In this document: piece by piece, positions 10,706 to 21,925 of the stretch
How positions within the stretch are numbered: position 1 is the stretch's first letter
Layout: each line of letters begins with the position of its first letter
NCBI RefSeq assembly: GCF_964340395.1
Contig: NC_135558.1
Location: forward strand, 24,112,564 to 24,176,563
DNA: 64,000 nucleotides
Direction of reading: 5' to 3'
Origin: Glandiceps talaboti
Lineage: Eukaryota; Hemichordata; Enteropneusta; Spengelidae
Program-made: the position numbers and the translations under genes
The notes under the pieces: generated by a model
Database searches by the model: none
Told to the model about the DNA's origin: nothing
Seen by the model: the letters and a program-made list of their open reading frames with translations, nothing else

Positions 10706-11214
10706 GACTATGTGGATGGGCACTACATTAATAAATACCTGTGTTTGGATCTCATAGGCTGAGCTGAAGGACACAATTCAACCCCCAATGATAATTGGCA
10801 CACTCCTGACATCTTCGGGAGCAAGGTCAACAGGCTCCACAATATTATTATCCCTAGTATCTTTAAGCTTACCCAACTATTCCCGTTTTACACGTGAAAC
10901 TCACTCCTCTCATCACACCACGACTGGCTATTAATTCATTACATGGTTGTCAGCAGCATTTTGATATAGGTTGATATGAATTGAAACCTAACCCTAACCT
11001 AATCCTTCAACCCTAACCTGAATCATCGGCAGCAACAGGATTTGGAACTGGGATGGGGGCAGCAATGGGATGACAAAAATCCTAAAATAACAATGTAATA
11101 GGCAATTCAATGAGTCGAAATAAAATGTGACCCTCCCCAATCATATTTTCTAAAATGTGGCGTTCAAGAGCCGATTTCGCAGTTAATAATCATTATTTAC
11201 TACATAACTGTAAT
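10706..11214. other. Non-coding, with a telomere-like patch at 10986-11030
   Basis: Mostly unassigned. A short patch contains CCTAACCCTAACCTAA and a second CCCTAACCT, resembling degenerate copies of the animal TTAGGG telomere repeat. It is only about 45 bases long. Confidence 0.4.
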
Positions 11215-11550
11215 ACATAGAGAGTTCATTTGAGTGTCTACCCCCTTATTGTCAGATGCATTTGGAGACTTTGAACTTGGCCTTGCCCTTCAAGGTCAAT
11301 TTATCAAAATCAAGCCAATTCCTGCCTGTCATAAACACATTGCTAATTTCTTTTAAATCATGTTTATAAGTAATATGAAGAAAAAACTATTCGCAAGCAT
11401 TTTGTTGGTGGCCATGTAATTTTTACTGAATGGCATGTATTTGTTGCCACTAATTTCTAGATCTTTTAAATCGTGTCTCCATTCAGTCACATAGAACTTA
11501 GAAGTAACGTATTTAGGTAGTGTGTCTTCTGCGAAGACTTGCTAGACCGG
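11215..11550. repeat. Dispersed repeat family C
   Basis: This block shares ordered words with 42590-42740 and with 56226-56425: GACTTTGA..TTG, CAAGGTCAATT, AAATCAAGCCAA, then TCCATTCAGTCACATAGAA and a GTGTCTTCTGCGAAGACTTG end. The copy around 55230-56425 is split by a piggyBac-like insertion. Confidence 0.6.
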
Positions 11551-11779
11551 TAGCGGCGCAGCTAAGTAAGTATAGTGATGAATGCTCTACACCACATAAC
11601 ATCACGTGTTCTATGAAATGTAAATTAAAACAGGAGTGCTGACCTCCCCATGGTTCAGTGGTACGTCCCATGTGTACATTTCCTTTGATTGCATTTTATT
11701 TTCCGTCATCACAGCGGTTGTGCCTGAACCGTCGACACAAAAGACAGTTGGATTTCTCTCCTTGGTTTTCGTCGAAATC

Positions 11780-11989
11780 ATGGCGTCTTTGCTCATAGAC
11801 GACTGTGACGGTATTATTCATGAAGTTGACCGTGCGGGTGATGAGGTTGATTTCGGTACAGCCGTTATTCATCTCAGCAGAGATGCCGATATACCACCCA
11901 AGTATTTCCTCCACAAAATCTTCTCTCCCATGATGGCCGACATGAGCTCGTACCAACGTCGCTCAGAAAGGCCTCCGAAGTTGAAGCTC
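11780..11989 (+). CDS. Host gene 1, coding exon 1 (70 codons)
   Basis: The ATG sits in a good animal start context (AAATCATGG). The frame encodes MASLLIDDCDGIIHEVDRAG, continues through FGTAVIHLSRDADIPPKYFL and ends RPPKLKL directly before a strong donor, CTC|GTAAGTAATG. The exon is exactly 70 codons, so the intron is phase 0. The next convincing exon (43716) starts in phase 0, with a 31.7-kb intron between them. The sequence is acidic near the N terminus and basic near the exon end; no signal peptide or membrane segment. I do not recognise the family. The frame stays open upstream to about 11636, but 11780 is the best start. Confidence 0.65.
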
Positions 11990-13255
11990 GTAAGTAATGA
12001 TAATTTTCACACCCATGTAATGTAAAGGAACTAATTAATTACATTCATGTGCAATTTTTATCTAAATATGGGTTATATTGATATGATTACGTCGCAGCCA
12101 AAAGTGTTCGATATTCCGATAGATTACTCCATCGAGTCCCTGTTTAGAAATACCGCGTAAAATCTGGGTGTGTGTTTGTTTGGTTTCCTTGTATTGCGAC
12201 TCACATGTCTTTTTGCTGATAATTTCCCTTTCATATACACACGCGAGGCCACATTAACAAGAAGCGAATACACGTTTTATAGCGAATGTATGTAATACTA
12301 ATTGACTATCTGTGATCTATCAAACCACTCTCCCTCCCTTTTAGGATAGTGTGCGCGATCAAACCGAGACAAATCTGGTCGTGTTTATTGTCCGTATGTC
12401 TGTCTGCATTGTGTATCACGAGCCAGCTGGCTACTATCGATTTGCTCCTCAAATCGGATATTACTGTACAAACTGTGTTGTTATTTAATACTGTATTCAT
12501 CGCAATGCAACATCAACTATTTGTGAAACCGGCGGCAGTAAAATAAGAAAAGTGATCGGAGAAGTTGATGGCTTTTGCGTTGTAATCTGTCTGAAACATA
12601 TCTTTCTTTTACATTGGAGATCTATATCTGTGTCAAGCGAGTAAAGTGGCTTTCCCGCTTGCAACCCATACCAGTGAAATATGATAGGCGCATACACACA
12701 TTGACACTCGCCTAGCGTAAGATACATCATACCTCAGGTGCACTGGAGACATACATATTCTCACATAGTTTAAGTAGCCATTTTATTCTACCATGTTTTT
12801 CCGTGAGGCTTTCTTTACCCTTTGTCAGTCGGCCGGGTCTCTTAAAGGTGACACTGACAGTCAGATCAGGTGAGATTGGTGTTGGTGACCGGAAGGCACT
12901 GCTTGGTTATCATTGATCTAGCATGATTTAATGGTATTTTGATTATGCACATGGCCGGACTGCGTTGTGGTTATGGGAAATAACACAAAATGGAAATGAT
13001 TAAAAACATTGGTATGAAAATAGCTGTCTGTCAGAAGAATTTGGCCAAGAACAAAAGCATAATACATGATCCATGTATGCAGTATGGCTCCACCGACATG
13101 GTATTTATTGGTAATGCACTAATGTGACAATCTGGGATTTAATACCAGGCCTTTAAATTGTACTAGTAGTCAGTGAGTGGCCTTTCTCACAGTATTATTT
13201 TCTCTAAATCTTAATGTCCTGACATTTGCATCTCATAACTGATAATATTTTTATT
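11990..13255. other. Start of intron 1, apparently single-copy
   Basis: No repeat, TIR or coding domain was recognised downstream of the exon 1 donor. Small frames at 12306-12500, 12349-12546 and 12497-12730 show no motif. Confidence 0.4.
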
Positions 13256-14532
13256 CTTGTAGCAGGATTACAGTAAATGTGTAATACTATAAAGGTATTG
13301 CCATGCTTAGATGTGTTATACTGTAAAGGTATTGCCATGCTTAGATGTGTTATACTGTAAAGGTATTGCCATGCTTAGATGTGTAACACTGTAAAGGTAT
13401 TGCCATGCTTAGATGTGTAACACTGTAAAGGTATTGCCATGCTTAGATGTGTTATACTGTAAAGGTATTGCCATGCTTAGATGTGTAACACTGTAAAGGT
13501 ATTGCCATGCTTAGATGTGTAACACTGTAAAGGTATTGTCATGCTTAGATGTGTAATACTATAAAGGTATTGCCATGCTTAGATGTGTAATACAGTAAAG
13601 GTATTGCCATGCTTAGATGTGTAATACAGTAAAGGTATTGCCATGCTTAGATGTGTAATACAGTAAAGGTATTGCCATGCTTAGATGTGTAACACTGTAA
13701 AGGTATTGCCATGCTTAGATGTGTAATACTATAAAGGTATTGCCATGCTTAGATGTGTAACACTGTAAAGGTATTGCCATGTTTAGATGTGTTATACTGT
13801 AAAGGTATTGCCATGCTTAGATGTGTAATACTATAATTTCATAAAGGTATTGCCATGTTTAGATGTGTTATACTGTAAAGGTATTGCCATGCTTAGATGT
13901 GTAATACTATAAAGGTATTGCCATGCTTAGATGTGTAACACTGTAAAGGTATTGCCATGCTTAGATGTGTTATACTGTAAAGGTATTGCCATGCTTAGAT
14001 GTGTAACACTGTAAAGGTATTGCCATGCTTAGATGTGTTATACTGTAAAGGTATTGCCATGCTTAGATGTGTAACACTGTAAAGGTATTGCCATGCTTAG
14101 ATGTGTAACACTGTAAATGTATTGCCATGCTTAGATGTGTAACACTGTAAAGGTATTGCCATGCTTAGATGTGTTATACTATAAAGGTATTGCCATGCTT
14201 AGATGTGTAATACTGTAAAGGTATTGCCATGCTTAGATGTGTTATACTGTAAAGGTATTGCCATGCTTAGATGTGTTATACTGTAAAGGTATTGCCATGC
14301 TTAGATGTGTAACACTGTAAAGGTATTGCCATGCTTAGATGTGTTATACTGTAAAGGTATTGCCATGCTTAGATGTGTTATACTGTAAAGGTATTGCCAT
14401 GCTTAGATGTGTAACACTGTAAAGGTATTGCCATGCTTAGATGTGTTATACTGTAAAGGTATTGCCATGCTTAGATGTGTTATACTGTAAAGGTATTGCC
14501 ATGCTTAGATTTGTAACACTGTAAAGGTATTG
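13256..14532. repeat. 34-bp minisatellite
   Basis: About 37 head-to-tail units of AAAGGTATTGCCATGCTTAG plus ATGTGT and a variable AACACTGT, TATACTGT or AATACTAT ending. One unit near 13838 carries a short ATAATTTC insertion. The array is cut at 14532 by the hAT-type element and resumes at 18020, showing the transposon inserted into a pre-existing array. Confidence 0.95.
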
Positions 14533-15214
14533 CAGGGTTCTGCCGACGGTGGTCGCCACCGGTCGCAAGCGTCCGGCACTCAGATTTAGCGACCACAACT
14601 CAAAGGTTGCCGACCACGACTCCCACTGTCACAAAGGTGGCATGGGCCGCCTGCTTTCAAAGTCAATTGTTATAACATACACACAAACAATTGTTTAAAA
14701 TGATAAGGAATTAAAATCTTTATTGAAAACTAGTGTAGGTGGTATGTTTTTAGACCATACACAATAGGGAAACAAGGGACAGTAAATACTAATACAACGA
14801 GGTGTCAACGTGCTTTCAGATACGTAAACAAAACACAGAGTTAACTTGACATGATGCCGACACCACGTGTAAATTACACGCTCGGAGGTGTTAAACGTCC
14901 GTATGGAGATCTTCAATGGGACGGTAAAAATCAAAACCAGGAGTACCCCCAGTAGTACCGACAAACGTAAAATGTTACATATGAGTATTGTTTCTAATGA
15001 AGAATGATCGATTGTTTCTAATGAATGATCATACGTTACCGATTTCTTTCTTTTCCTAAAAGCAAAATTAATCATATGCACGAAAAAGGTTTAAAAGCGA
15101 CCAAAATTCGACTGTTTGTATCCATTTTGTGATCGACAACACAAGTGACACACGTTCCCATAGCTTCCTCCAGTAATATATTTTCAAGTAGCATTCAAAG
15201 TATCAAGTTCAGTC

Positions 15215-17338
15215 ATGTCGTTAGACCGTTATTTTTCTACAACGAAACGCAAGGTGCCTGGTGACGAAAACGAAAATCCCGCCAACATTTCGAAGAAGTC
15301 AAGACACACCGATGCTGATTCTCCAGCCACAAAGAGGAAGAGACAAGCAACTACCTACAAAGAAGAATGGGCGAATGGTCGCAAGACATGGTTGTACTTC
15401 ATTTCTAATGAGGGCATGTATTGCAGACTATGTCAGAAGTACGATAAGCGTCCCTATGACAGAGATGTGTGGAACAAGACGGCATGCAGACGTCTTCGTT
15501 TAGTCAGCATCAAAGAGCACGAGCAAACCGCCGCCCACCGTGATGCCGTCAAACTAGAACTGTTGAGCGCCACAACACAAGATATCGGCGAAACCATTCA
15601 ACCTGAGGTGAAACAGGACGCCATAGTCTCTGCTTTCAAATGCCTGTACCATCTAGCAAAACGTCGCATACCTCATACAACAAACTTTGAACCGTTACTT
15701 GATTTATTAACCGAACTCGGCTTGTCTGTCAAAGATGACCTCAATATTTCAAAAAGTGTAACATACTGCAGTGACAAATCCATTCAAGAGATGTTGAGTA
15801 TCCTGTCAGCCTTACTAGAAGATGAAACCATCCAACAGCTGAAACAATCTGAGTGTTTTGCGATCATGCTCGATGAGACATCTGATGTAAGCGTCAACGA
15901 ACAATTGACTTTGAACTGTCGTTTCCTTGATCAATATGGGCAGCTGTGTGTCAAGTTTCTGAAGTTGATTGAACCTTTGAAATATGATGAAACCCTGGAC
16001 GAGTCACCAACAATTTCACTAAATGCAGAGACACTCACCACCCACGTGACATCATTCTTCCGGGAAAAACAAGTAGACCTTGACGTACTTGTTGGGATAG
16101 GAACTGATGGGGCAGCGGTAATGACCGGAAAGAACAACGGAGTCGTCAAACGGCTTCAAGAACTTGCACCAACGGCGATAGGCATCCACTGTTGTGCCCA
16201 TAGGTTACAGTTGGCATCATCACAAGCAGCAGCCGCAGTGCCAGTGGTGAAAAAGTTTTACACAGTACTACGTCAGCTGTATGATTTTTTCAACAATAGT
16301 GCAGTTCGCATGGCTGGCCTTCATGCAGTGCAGGCAACTTTGGGCAAGAAAGTGATGAAGCCAATCGAACCATCATCAACGAGATGGTTGAGTATCGATT
16401 TATCAGTGGCACGATTAAAAGAGACTTTCCACAGTGTACTAGTAAGTCTTGAACGTGAAGGTGAAGAACGTGGTGACGTAAAGGCAATCGGTCTTTACCA
16501 CACGCTGACTGCGTATCCATTCATCGCCACTATGCTGTTGCTATGTGACGTTCTCCCACATCTTAGCAAGTTGTCAAAGGCTTTTCAGGCACGTGAGTTC
16601 GAACACAGTCACCTCAAGCCCCTCATCTTGTCAACAGTGACCACACTGAAGCAGATGGGAAGTGTTGGCGGTGAGAATTTCAGAGCGTTGGGCAGTTTTC
16701 TTGACGAACTAGAGAAGTTTGACATCGCCGTGAAGAAACGTGTCACAGACGAATCAACCGTAAAACAAGTTATCGAGAGGTACATAGCTGCCCTAGTCAG
16801 CAACATCGAGCGACGATTTCCGTGTGAGGATGTTGGTATTCTATCCTGCTTCGATATATTTGATATAACTCGTTTACAAGTGAACGCATCCCCTGACTAC
16901 GGCGACGAAGCAATTCGAAGTCTTTCTGCACGCTTTATACAGAAGCAGGGTCAGCATGATATCATTACCGAAGCAGTCAACGAATGGTCTAATTTCAAGA
17001 ATTATGCAAGAGACTCTATATTGAAACAACCAAATGCCAAACCGCAAGCCATCGTAGAACTTCTGTGCACCAACAAAGTTGTTCAACAGGCCTTTCCAAG
17101 TATGGTGAAGTTAGCCAAAATCTACCGTGTTTTGCCATGTCATACCGCAGACTCGGAGCGAATTTTTTCGCAACTGAAGATAATCAAGACAACCCCAAGA
17201 AATCGTCTGAGCCAAGTCAGTGTTGACAGTTTAGTGCGTATAGCTGTGGACGGGCCAACAGTTGCTGAGTACAACTATGATCGTGCCGTAGAATTGTGGG
17301 CGAAGAGGAAACATCGTCGTTTGTACAACCACAAGTAA
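15215..17338 (+). CDS. hAT-family transposase, intact, 707 residues
   Basis: The enzyme would excise and insert the element by cut-and-paste in the nucleus. The N terminus has basic KRK clusters (residues 11-43), a possible nuclear signal. A BED/TTF-like zinc finger follows (C70-x2-C73 with H102 and H108 in EHEQTAAH). The RNase H-like core shows D220 in MLDETSD, D298 in GTDGAAVM, the hAT C-x2-H motif at C326/H329 in HCCAHRLQLASS, and E648 in HTADSERIFS within the C-terminal dimerisation region. The order and spacing suit the DDE triad with the large insertion domain. There are no stops or frameshifts. The architecture resembles ZNF862/KIAA1586-like transposase-derived proteins by memory. The start is the first ATG, about 680 bp inside the left end, with no intron needed. 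Confidence 0.92.
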   Translation: MSLDRYFSTTKRKVPGDENENPANISKKSRHTDADSPATKRKRQATTYKEEWANGRKTWLYFISNEGMYCRLCQKYDKRPYDRDVWNKTACRRLRLVSIKEHEQTAAHRDAVKLELLSATTQDIGETIQPEVKQDAIVSAFKCLYHLAKRRIPHTTNFEPLLDLLTELGLSVKDDLNISKSVTYCSDKSIQEMLSILSALLEDETIQQLKQSECFAIMLDETSDVSVNEQLTLNCRFLDQYGQLCVKFLKLIEPLKYDETLDESPTISLNAETLTTHVTSFFREKQVDLDVLVGIGTDGAAVMTGKNNGVVKRLQELAPTAIGIHCCAHRLQLASSQAAAAVPVVKKFYTVLRQLYDFFNNSAVRMAGLHAVQATLGKKVMKPIEPSSTRWLSIDLSVARLKETFHSVLVSLEREGEERGDVKAIGLYHTLTAYPFIATMLLLCDVLPHLSKLSKAFQAREFEHSHLKPLILSTVTTLKQMGSVGGENFRALGSFLDELEKFDIAVKKRVTDESTVKQVIERYIAALVSNIERRFPCEDVGILSCFDIFDITRLQVNASPDYGDEAIRSLSARFIQKQGQHDIITEAVNEWSNFKNYARDSILKQPNAKPQAIVELLCTNKVVQQAFPSMVKLAKIYRVLPCHTADSERIFSQLKIIKTTPRNRLSQVSVDSLVRIAVDGPTVAEYNYDRAVELWAKRKHRRLYNHK

Positions 17339-17820
17339 TCAGGAAGTCATGAACAGTGAGACTCTATTTTTAGAACGATGTACTGACACGTGTTTACAGT
17401 GAGTGAACTCAATCTCGTTGCTAGGACACAATCTGAATTTGGCAACATTATGTACCGTTATTGTAACCATAGTATGATCAGTAGGACCCGACGAAGTTTG
17501 AATTGATACACTGTATGTATAATCTGAACGTTCAATTTGTGTTTGTAGATGTTATTTCCTTAACATTTTATATTGCAATTCAAATTCAAAAACAATGTGT
17601 GAATGTAAATTTGTAAAGATGTCTACATTGTCATGGAGTAATATAACACAGAGTTTTTTTCAGTAATCTTTATTCAGTTCTGATGTTGATTTCATAATGT
17701 ATACCATCTTCACCCTGTAAGAAATAATTGCCTTTCAATATGTTTGTTATTGTATATGTAATGATTCTAATGTTTGTAATTGTAGTTTGAAAAAAATATA
17801 CCAATAATGTAATGAAACCA

Positions 17821-17826
17821 AATAAA
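17821..17826 (+). terminator. Polyadenylation signal AATAAA of the hAT transposase gene
   Basis: AATAAA lies about 480 bp past the transposase stop and about 190 bp inside the right terminus, the only well-placed hexamer between stop and end. Confidence 0.5.
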
Positions 17827-18019
17827 TATCAGTACAGTGTTGTTTTGTGCTGTGAACAATGTACATATGTTTTAGGGATGTTTCATTTGTTGTGAGTATG
17901 TATGTATGTATGTGTGTAAGAATCAATGAATTAATTAATATTCAATATGTAAATTATTTTAATTTATTCATGAATATTAATGAGCGACCAGGACTCATCC
18001 AGTCATCAGCAGAACCCTG

Positions 18020-18625
18020 GTATTGCCATACTTAGATGTGTATTATTGTAAAGGTATTGCCCCCAGGGTGGGGTACTCCTACCTATTGGGTATACATTTT
18101 TATCATGCCGCCCTTTTGGGTAGGGTTTTTCGCCCTTTGGTCTAAAATGGGTACTGTCTTTTTAGAGTTAATGAGTATAAAATGGGGTCCACTTTTCACA
18201 ATTTTTTATTTTGTTTGGTCTAAAATGGGGTTCTGGACCGTAATAAATTTTGAATTTCCGGGAATTACCCCGGGAAATGATTGTTCTTAGATACCAACCA
18301 TAATGCATTGTTGCTTTAACTGCGCATGAGCAGCACTGCATTCATCGTTCAACATTGGTCTAAAATGGGGTCTTCTAAAAAGTTGATCGGTTTAAAATGA
18401 GGTATTGGTTTTGGGTCACAATTGGTCTAAAATGGGGTCTGAGGTTGACACCATTGGCCACGCACACCTACCAGACCTGGCCAGTGGTACCCCCCCCCCC
18501 CCCCCCCCCCCGGTATATGTGTAACACTGTAAAGGTACATTGTATTGCCATGCTTAGATGTGTACCACTAAAGATATTGCCATGCTTAGATGTATGAAAT
18601 TAATGCCATTCTTAGATGTGTATTA
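18020..18625. repeat. Remainder of the 34-bp minisatellite, with an inserted block
   Basis: Minisatellite words (ATTGCCATACTTAGATGTG, then GTAAAGGTATTG) run to about 18059 and return from about 18518 in degraded form to 18625. The block between them is described separately. A last isolated copy of ATGCCATGCTTAGATG lies near 19631. Confidence 0.75.
18060..18517. mobile_element. Putative insertion with repeated TCTAAAATGGGG words
   Basis: It interrupts the minisatellite. Its borders carry GGGGTAC on the left and the inverted GTACCCC on the right, followed by a long C run at about 18490-18512. Inside, GGTCTAAAATGGG or a close variant occurs at least five times in direct orientation (near 18138, 18218, 18356, 18387, 18426). 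No convincing protein: the frame at 18036-18290 follows the repeats. No target duplication was identified. Confidence 0.45.
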
Positions 18626-19520
18626 TATTATACCAGTATATTGATGGCACAAATCGAGAGATCTGATTGGTCTAGACATTGAACTAGCATGTCTGAATGA
18701 GCAATATTGCACGGTTGGCACGCATGCAAATTTTGATGTTAATTGTTGTTCGTCTACGCGAGCGTTGTAGTCAGCTGACGGGATACTGATAGTGAACTCT
18801 GCGAATTGTTGGAGGAGGATTTTTCTCAATGAGACAATATTTTGTTGGAAATATTGATGGAAATTTCGAAAGCAGCAAAGTTATCGCGTATTTGTACAAA
18901 TCATCGCCTACTAAGGTTAAGGCATGCACACGATCGGTTCTAGTAGTAGTACTAGTAGTACCGTCTAGCCTCGGCTGGAGTGGAAACGAGTGAGCTGTCC
19001 TGTCTGTCATAAAAATGAAGCAAGTGTACGAGTTTACACTGGCCGACTTACCATTAATCTAAATAAAAATTTGTCTGGAATCCTGTCCTAGAGTATCAGT
19101 CATCAATCTGGGAGGGAAAACGTCAAACCCGAAAATCTACTGACGTCTCTTCCAGTAATATAAATATAAATACAAATATCAATTTGCTGCCATGTCACTC
19201 CACCGAGTCGCGATGTCGACCGGGCACGAAGCATGCCGTATTCAATAAACCACTTCAAGTTTATACCTTGAGTCAAACAGGTTGTTTATTCATTACTGTA
19301 CACTTTTAATGAGCCGATCAATGTACAGGTTATCCCTAGAAACGACGAGCAGATAAAATAAATCCAGTTGCTGCTTGATGTTCATGTCATGGTTGAAGCC
19401 CAGATCAGCTGTCTTGAAAGCAGCGTTATTGTTATGCAAATTAGTCACAGTATGAAACTAGAAAACGTTAGTTCTTATCTTGTTTCCGATATTTTCAATA
19501 TACTGGTATAATATGAAAGT
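18626..19520. other. Intron 1 sequence without recognisable content
   Basis: Two small minus-strand frames (18623-18829, 18771-19010) show no motif. A short (TAG)n-like patch occurs near 18941-18962. Nothing else was recognised. Confidence 0.35.
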
Positions 19521-19604
19521 GATAAACCACTCCCTGGGGAAGGTATACCACTCAGTTTTGACTAGTCAAACCTTTTGGTATACCTTCCCCAGGGGGTGAT
19601 TTAT
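19521..19604. repeat. 84-bp hairpin-forming palindrome
   Basis: The left arm GATAAACCACTCCCTGGGGA AGGTATACC pairs with the right arm GGTATACCTTCCCCAGGG GGTGATTTATT across a roughly 25-base loop containing ACTAGT. It may be a small foldback element; no flanking duplication was found. Confidence 0.7.
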
Positions 19605-19859
19605 TGCTTAATCACTACATGCATAAAATTAATGCCATGCTTAGATGATCTTGTTCTGCTATCAAGTGACATCATAATAAACTTGATACTGAACAGTGAC
19701 ACTGGATGTTATTGATCTATTGAAACTCATAAATCTTGTACCAGAACCATCATTTGACTCAAGGTCAAAGTTACAATGTCTTAAATACATGTACCATTGT
19801 AATCATTTTTTCATTCGCACAACATTGTAAATTCATTGTATCTATGCACATGTGAACAA

Positions 19860-20130
19860 GTATGCATCAGTCTAAGTGTGATCACACTGCCCATTGACAT
19901 GTATCGACATCATGCAATACCATCCTCTAACATGCCTTTATCGGAATCAAAATACAAGTATATTCATTTTGTTTCCAGTTATCTGACCCACCAACAAATG
20001 AAAATCGTACCCCATCCTTTAAAATTTGGTTAATAGAGGTTGTGTAGGAGATAAATGTTCCAATATCCCATAACAAGTTTAGTGTTTTGAGGGAGTCACA
20101 GTAATGTGGTCAAAGGTCATGACAAGACAT
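19860..20130. repeat. Diverged relative of the interior of the 1,549-bp element
   Basis: Compared with the complement of 22300-22560, this stretch shares ordered words such as CCAACAAATGAAAATC (CATCAACAAATGAAAATC there), AAATTTGGTT and GGATCAAAATACA / GAATCAAAATACA. It lacks the element termini. It is either an old member of the family or the genomic sequence the element once captured. Confidence 0.55.
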
Positions 20131-20202
20131 AACAAATAATGGGACTCAAGAGATGCTCATTTCGCATCTGCCCACAGGACACACAGGCTTACTTATGTTT
20201 TT

Positions 20203-20233
20203 GAAAACAAACAAACAAACAAACAAACAAACA
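20203..20233. repeat. (CAAA)n microsatellite
   Basis: About eight AAAC units in a row near 20205-20232. Confidence 0.85.
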
Positions 20234-20454
20234 CACTGAAATGAATAAATACTGACAAGCATCAACAAGAGAGTAATTATAAATCATGATATCAACAACA
20301 TTAATTACTTTATCAGTATATGTTTTCCTACCTGTGAAATGGTCGCAATTTGTACCCCAAACGGGATGTGACTGATCCCTACCAAATGCGAATAGTATAT
20401 TTTCAAGGCGTGAAATTTTTGCCAATTTGACTTCTGATCAGTAAAAATCCGTCA

Positions 20455-20665
20455 TTCTAGAACAAACACTCATTTAGCATGTTTGCAAATATGCCTAGCA
20501 ACAAGGCCACACCCATAGCAATAACCAAATTATCATGGATATTGCAAAGATAACATCAGGGATTCATAGACAAGTGAATGAACATTCAAAAAATGTATGC
20601 AAATATATCTAACAATATGACAATGCTAATAGCAACAGCCAAATGATCACGTATATTGCATCATC
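20455..20665 (+). repeat. Dispersed repeat family A, partial copy
   Basis: It contains two internal units with GCCTAGCAACAAGGCC, CCATAGCAATAACCAAAT and ATTGCAAAGATAACA, like the longer copies elsewhere. Both family ends are missing. Confidence 0.7.
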
Positions 20666-21853
20666 GCAAACCACGGCCTGTTTTACGGCAATGTTCTTAA
20701 CGAGCCTCCCACTGGCCGTGGATGCATTCATATATACATGTACTATATCTGTATTTATGGCATAGCTAATTTATTTGTTTTGTACGTAAACACTACAACC
20801 AATCAGATTGCCCCTTGCAAGTTGCATACCACGTGATATACAATGCCTTGGCAAGAGCCTAGTACATACACTGAAAACTGACTTGGCCAAGTTGGCGGAA
20901 ATTTTATTTTTGCCATCCTACAAACAAGATTGGATTGATACATTTATGAACATACAACTGCCAACATCAGACTGTGGACAATGGAATCTGTTCCAAACAG
21001 GGAAAGTAAACAAATGCATTGGATTATTAACACTTGGCTCAGCATTGATAAGAACAGTTGATAAGAACAGTTTGATAAGAACAGTTTTATGACCTCTTTA
21101 TGTGTACATGAAATGCAAGGGTAATTGGATATTTGTTTGTGAACGTGAACTACTATATGAATTGGTCATAATACTGTTCTTATCAAATGATGGAGTGTAA
21201 CACAAGTCTCTGCACTTCCAACATGCTGTGCCAAGTGTTATTAATCCAATTCAGTTATTTACTTTCTCTGTTTGTAACAGGTTCTATTCGTCCACGGTCT
21301 GATGTTGGTAGATGTAAAATAATGATCTATAAATCTTGCCTCGGAGTGTCAAGCAGAGTTTGTGAGAGCGTGGATTTGTTGTACCGTCAGACTGGGCATC
21401 TGATACAATCGTGAGTTTGTAGCAAGTACTGAAGTAGGTTACAATGTGGATTATCTCAATATTAATAGAGCCATGGTTACAACAAGCCAAGATTGGCTGA
21501 TTCAAGCGAGTTCACTCGAGATAAACTTACATTCCATTCACAACTTGTAGTTATTGAAGTGTTGTGTACCATACTCTTGATTTACAAGGAACTGAACCTG
21601 GGCTGAACACTAATTAAGTACGACCTTTTAGCACAGTGTCTTCGGACGCACAAGTGAAGAACACCAGGATGACTGCATTCATCACCCGTACTCTCTACAG
21701 TACCCGTTTACGTTTATCAGCCCTTAATGTATATGTTCAACAAATCTTTCCCCATTCTTACTTCATACTCTTTAACCCCGTCAAATAGTGGTTATCCTAG
21801 TAGATTTAAATGAGACTAGTAACTTTTACTCGGGTCTTTTGTATCGCCCATTC
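20666..21853. other. Mostly unassigned, with one weak exon-like segment
   Basis: A segment at 21281-21410 is bordered by an acceptor-like TTTGTAACAG and a donor-like GTGAGTTTG and is open in one frame. Its phase does not join host gene 1 exon 1 to exon 2, so it is not called as an exon. A 94-codon plus-strand frame (20808-21092) has no recognised motif and ends in a short GATAAGAACAGT repeat. Confidence 0.3.
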
Positions 21854-21854
21854 A

Positions 21855-21925
21855 CAATAGACACCGGTGGAAAGATAAACAACGCGGCTCCGCCTTGTTG
21901 TTTATCTTTCAATCGGTGTCTATTG
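21855..21925. mobile_element. Hairpin MITE, copy 1, interrupted by a hAT-type element
   Basis: CAATAGACACCGGTGGAAAG and its inverted partner CTTTCAATCGGTGTCTATTG enclose AACAACGCGGCTCCGCCTTG, a near-perfect hairpin of about 70 bases. The 1,549-bp element has inserted at its right edge, duplicating CTATTG. A second copy lies at 58143-58237. Confidence 0.75.

Larger units (their letters stand above)
14533..18019 (+). mobile_element. Apparently autonomous hAT-type transposon, 3,487 bp, 6-bp duplication
   Basis: The left terminus is CAGGGTTCTGCCGACG and the inverted right terminus is CAGGGTTCTGCTGATG, 14 of 16 matching. GTATTG is repeated on both sides (14527-14532 and 18020-18025), and the interrupted 34-bp minisatellite continues after it. 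It carries one open transposase gene (15215-17338) and a 3' region with AATAAA at 17821. Subterminal GGTCGC words occur at both ends. Classical hAT elements duplicate 8 bp; a 6-bp duplication fits a subgroup I recall as hAT6 in repeat libraries, a label needing a database check. Confidence 0.92.

Noticed and set aside
10986-11030. Interstitial telomere repeat
   Set aside because: Only two or three degenerate CCTAA units; too short to claim.
13256-14532. Possible CRISPR array (34-bp period)
   Set aside because: No spacers; a plain minisatellite interrupted by a transposon.
14695-15081. 128-codon minus-strand frame upstream of the transposase
   Set aside because: No motif, and it lies in the 5' untranslated part of the hAT element; most likely chance.
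21281-21410. Segment between acceptor-like and donor-like sites
   Set aside because: Entry phase 1 and exit phase 2 do not fit host gene 1 exon 1 to exon 2, and no partner exon was found.
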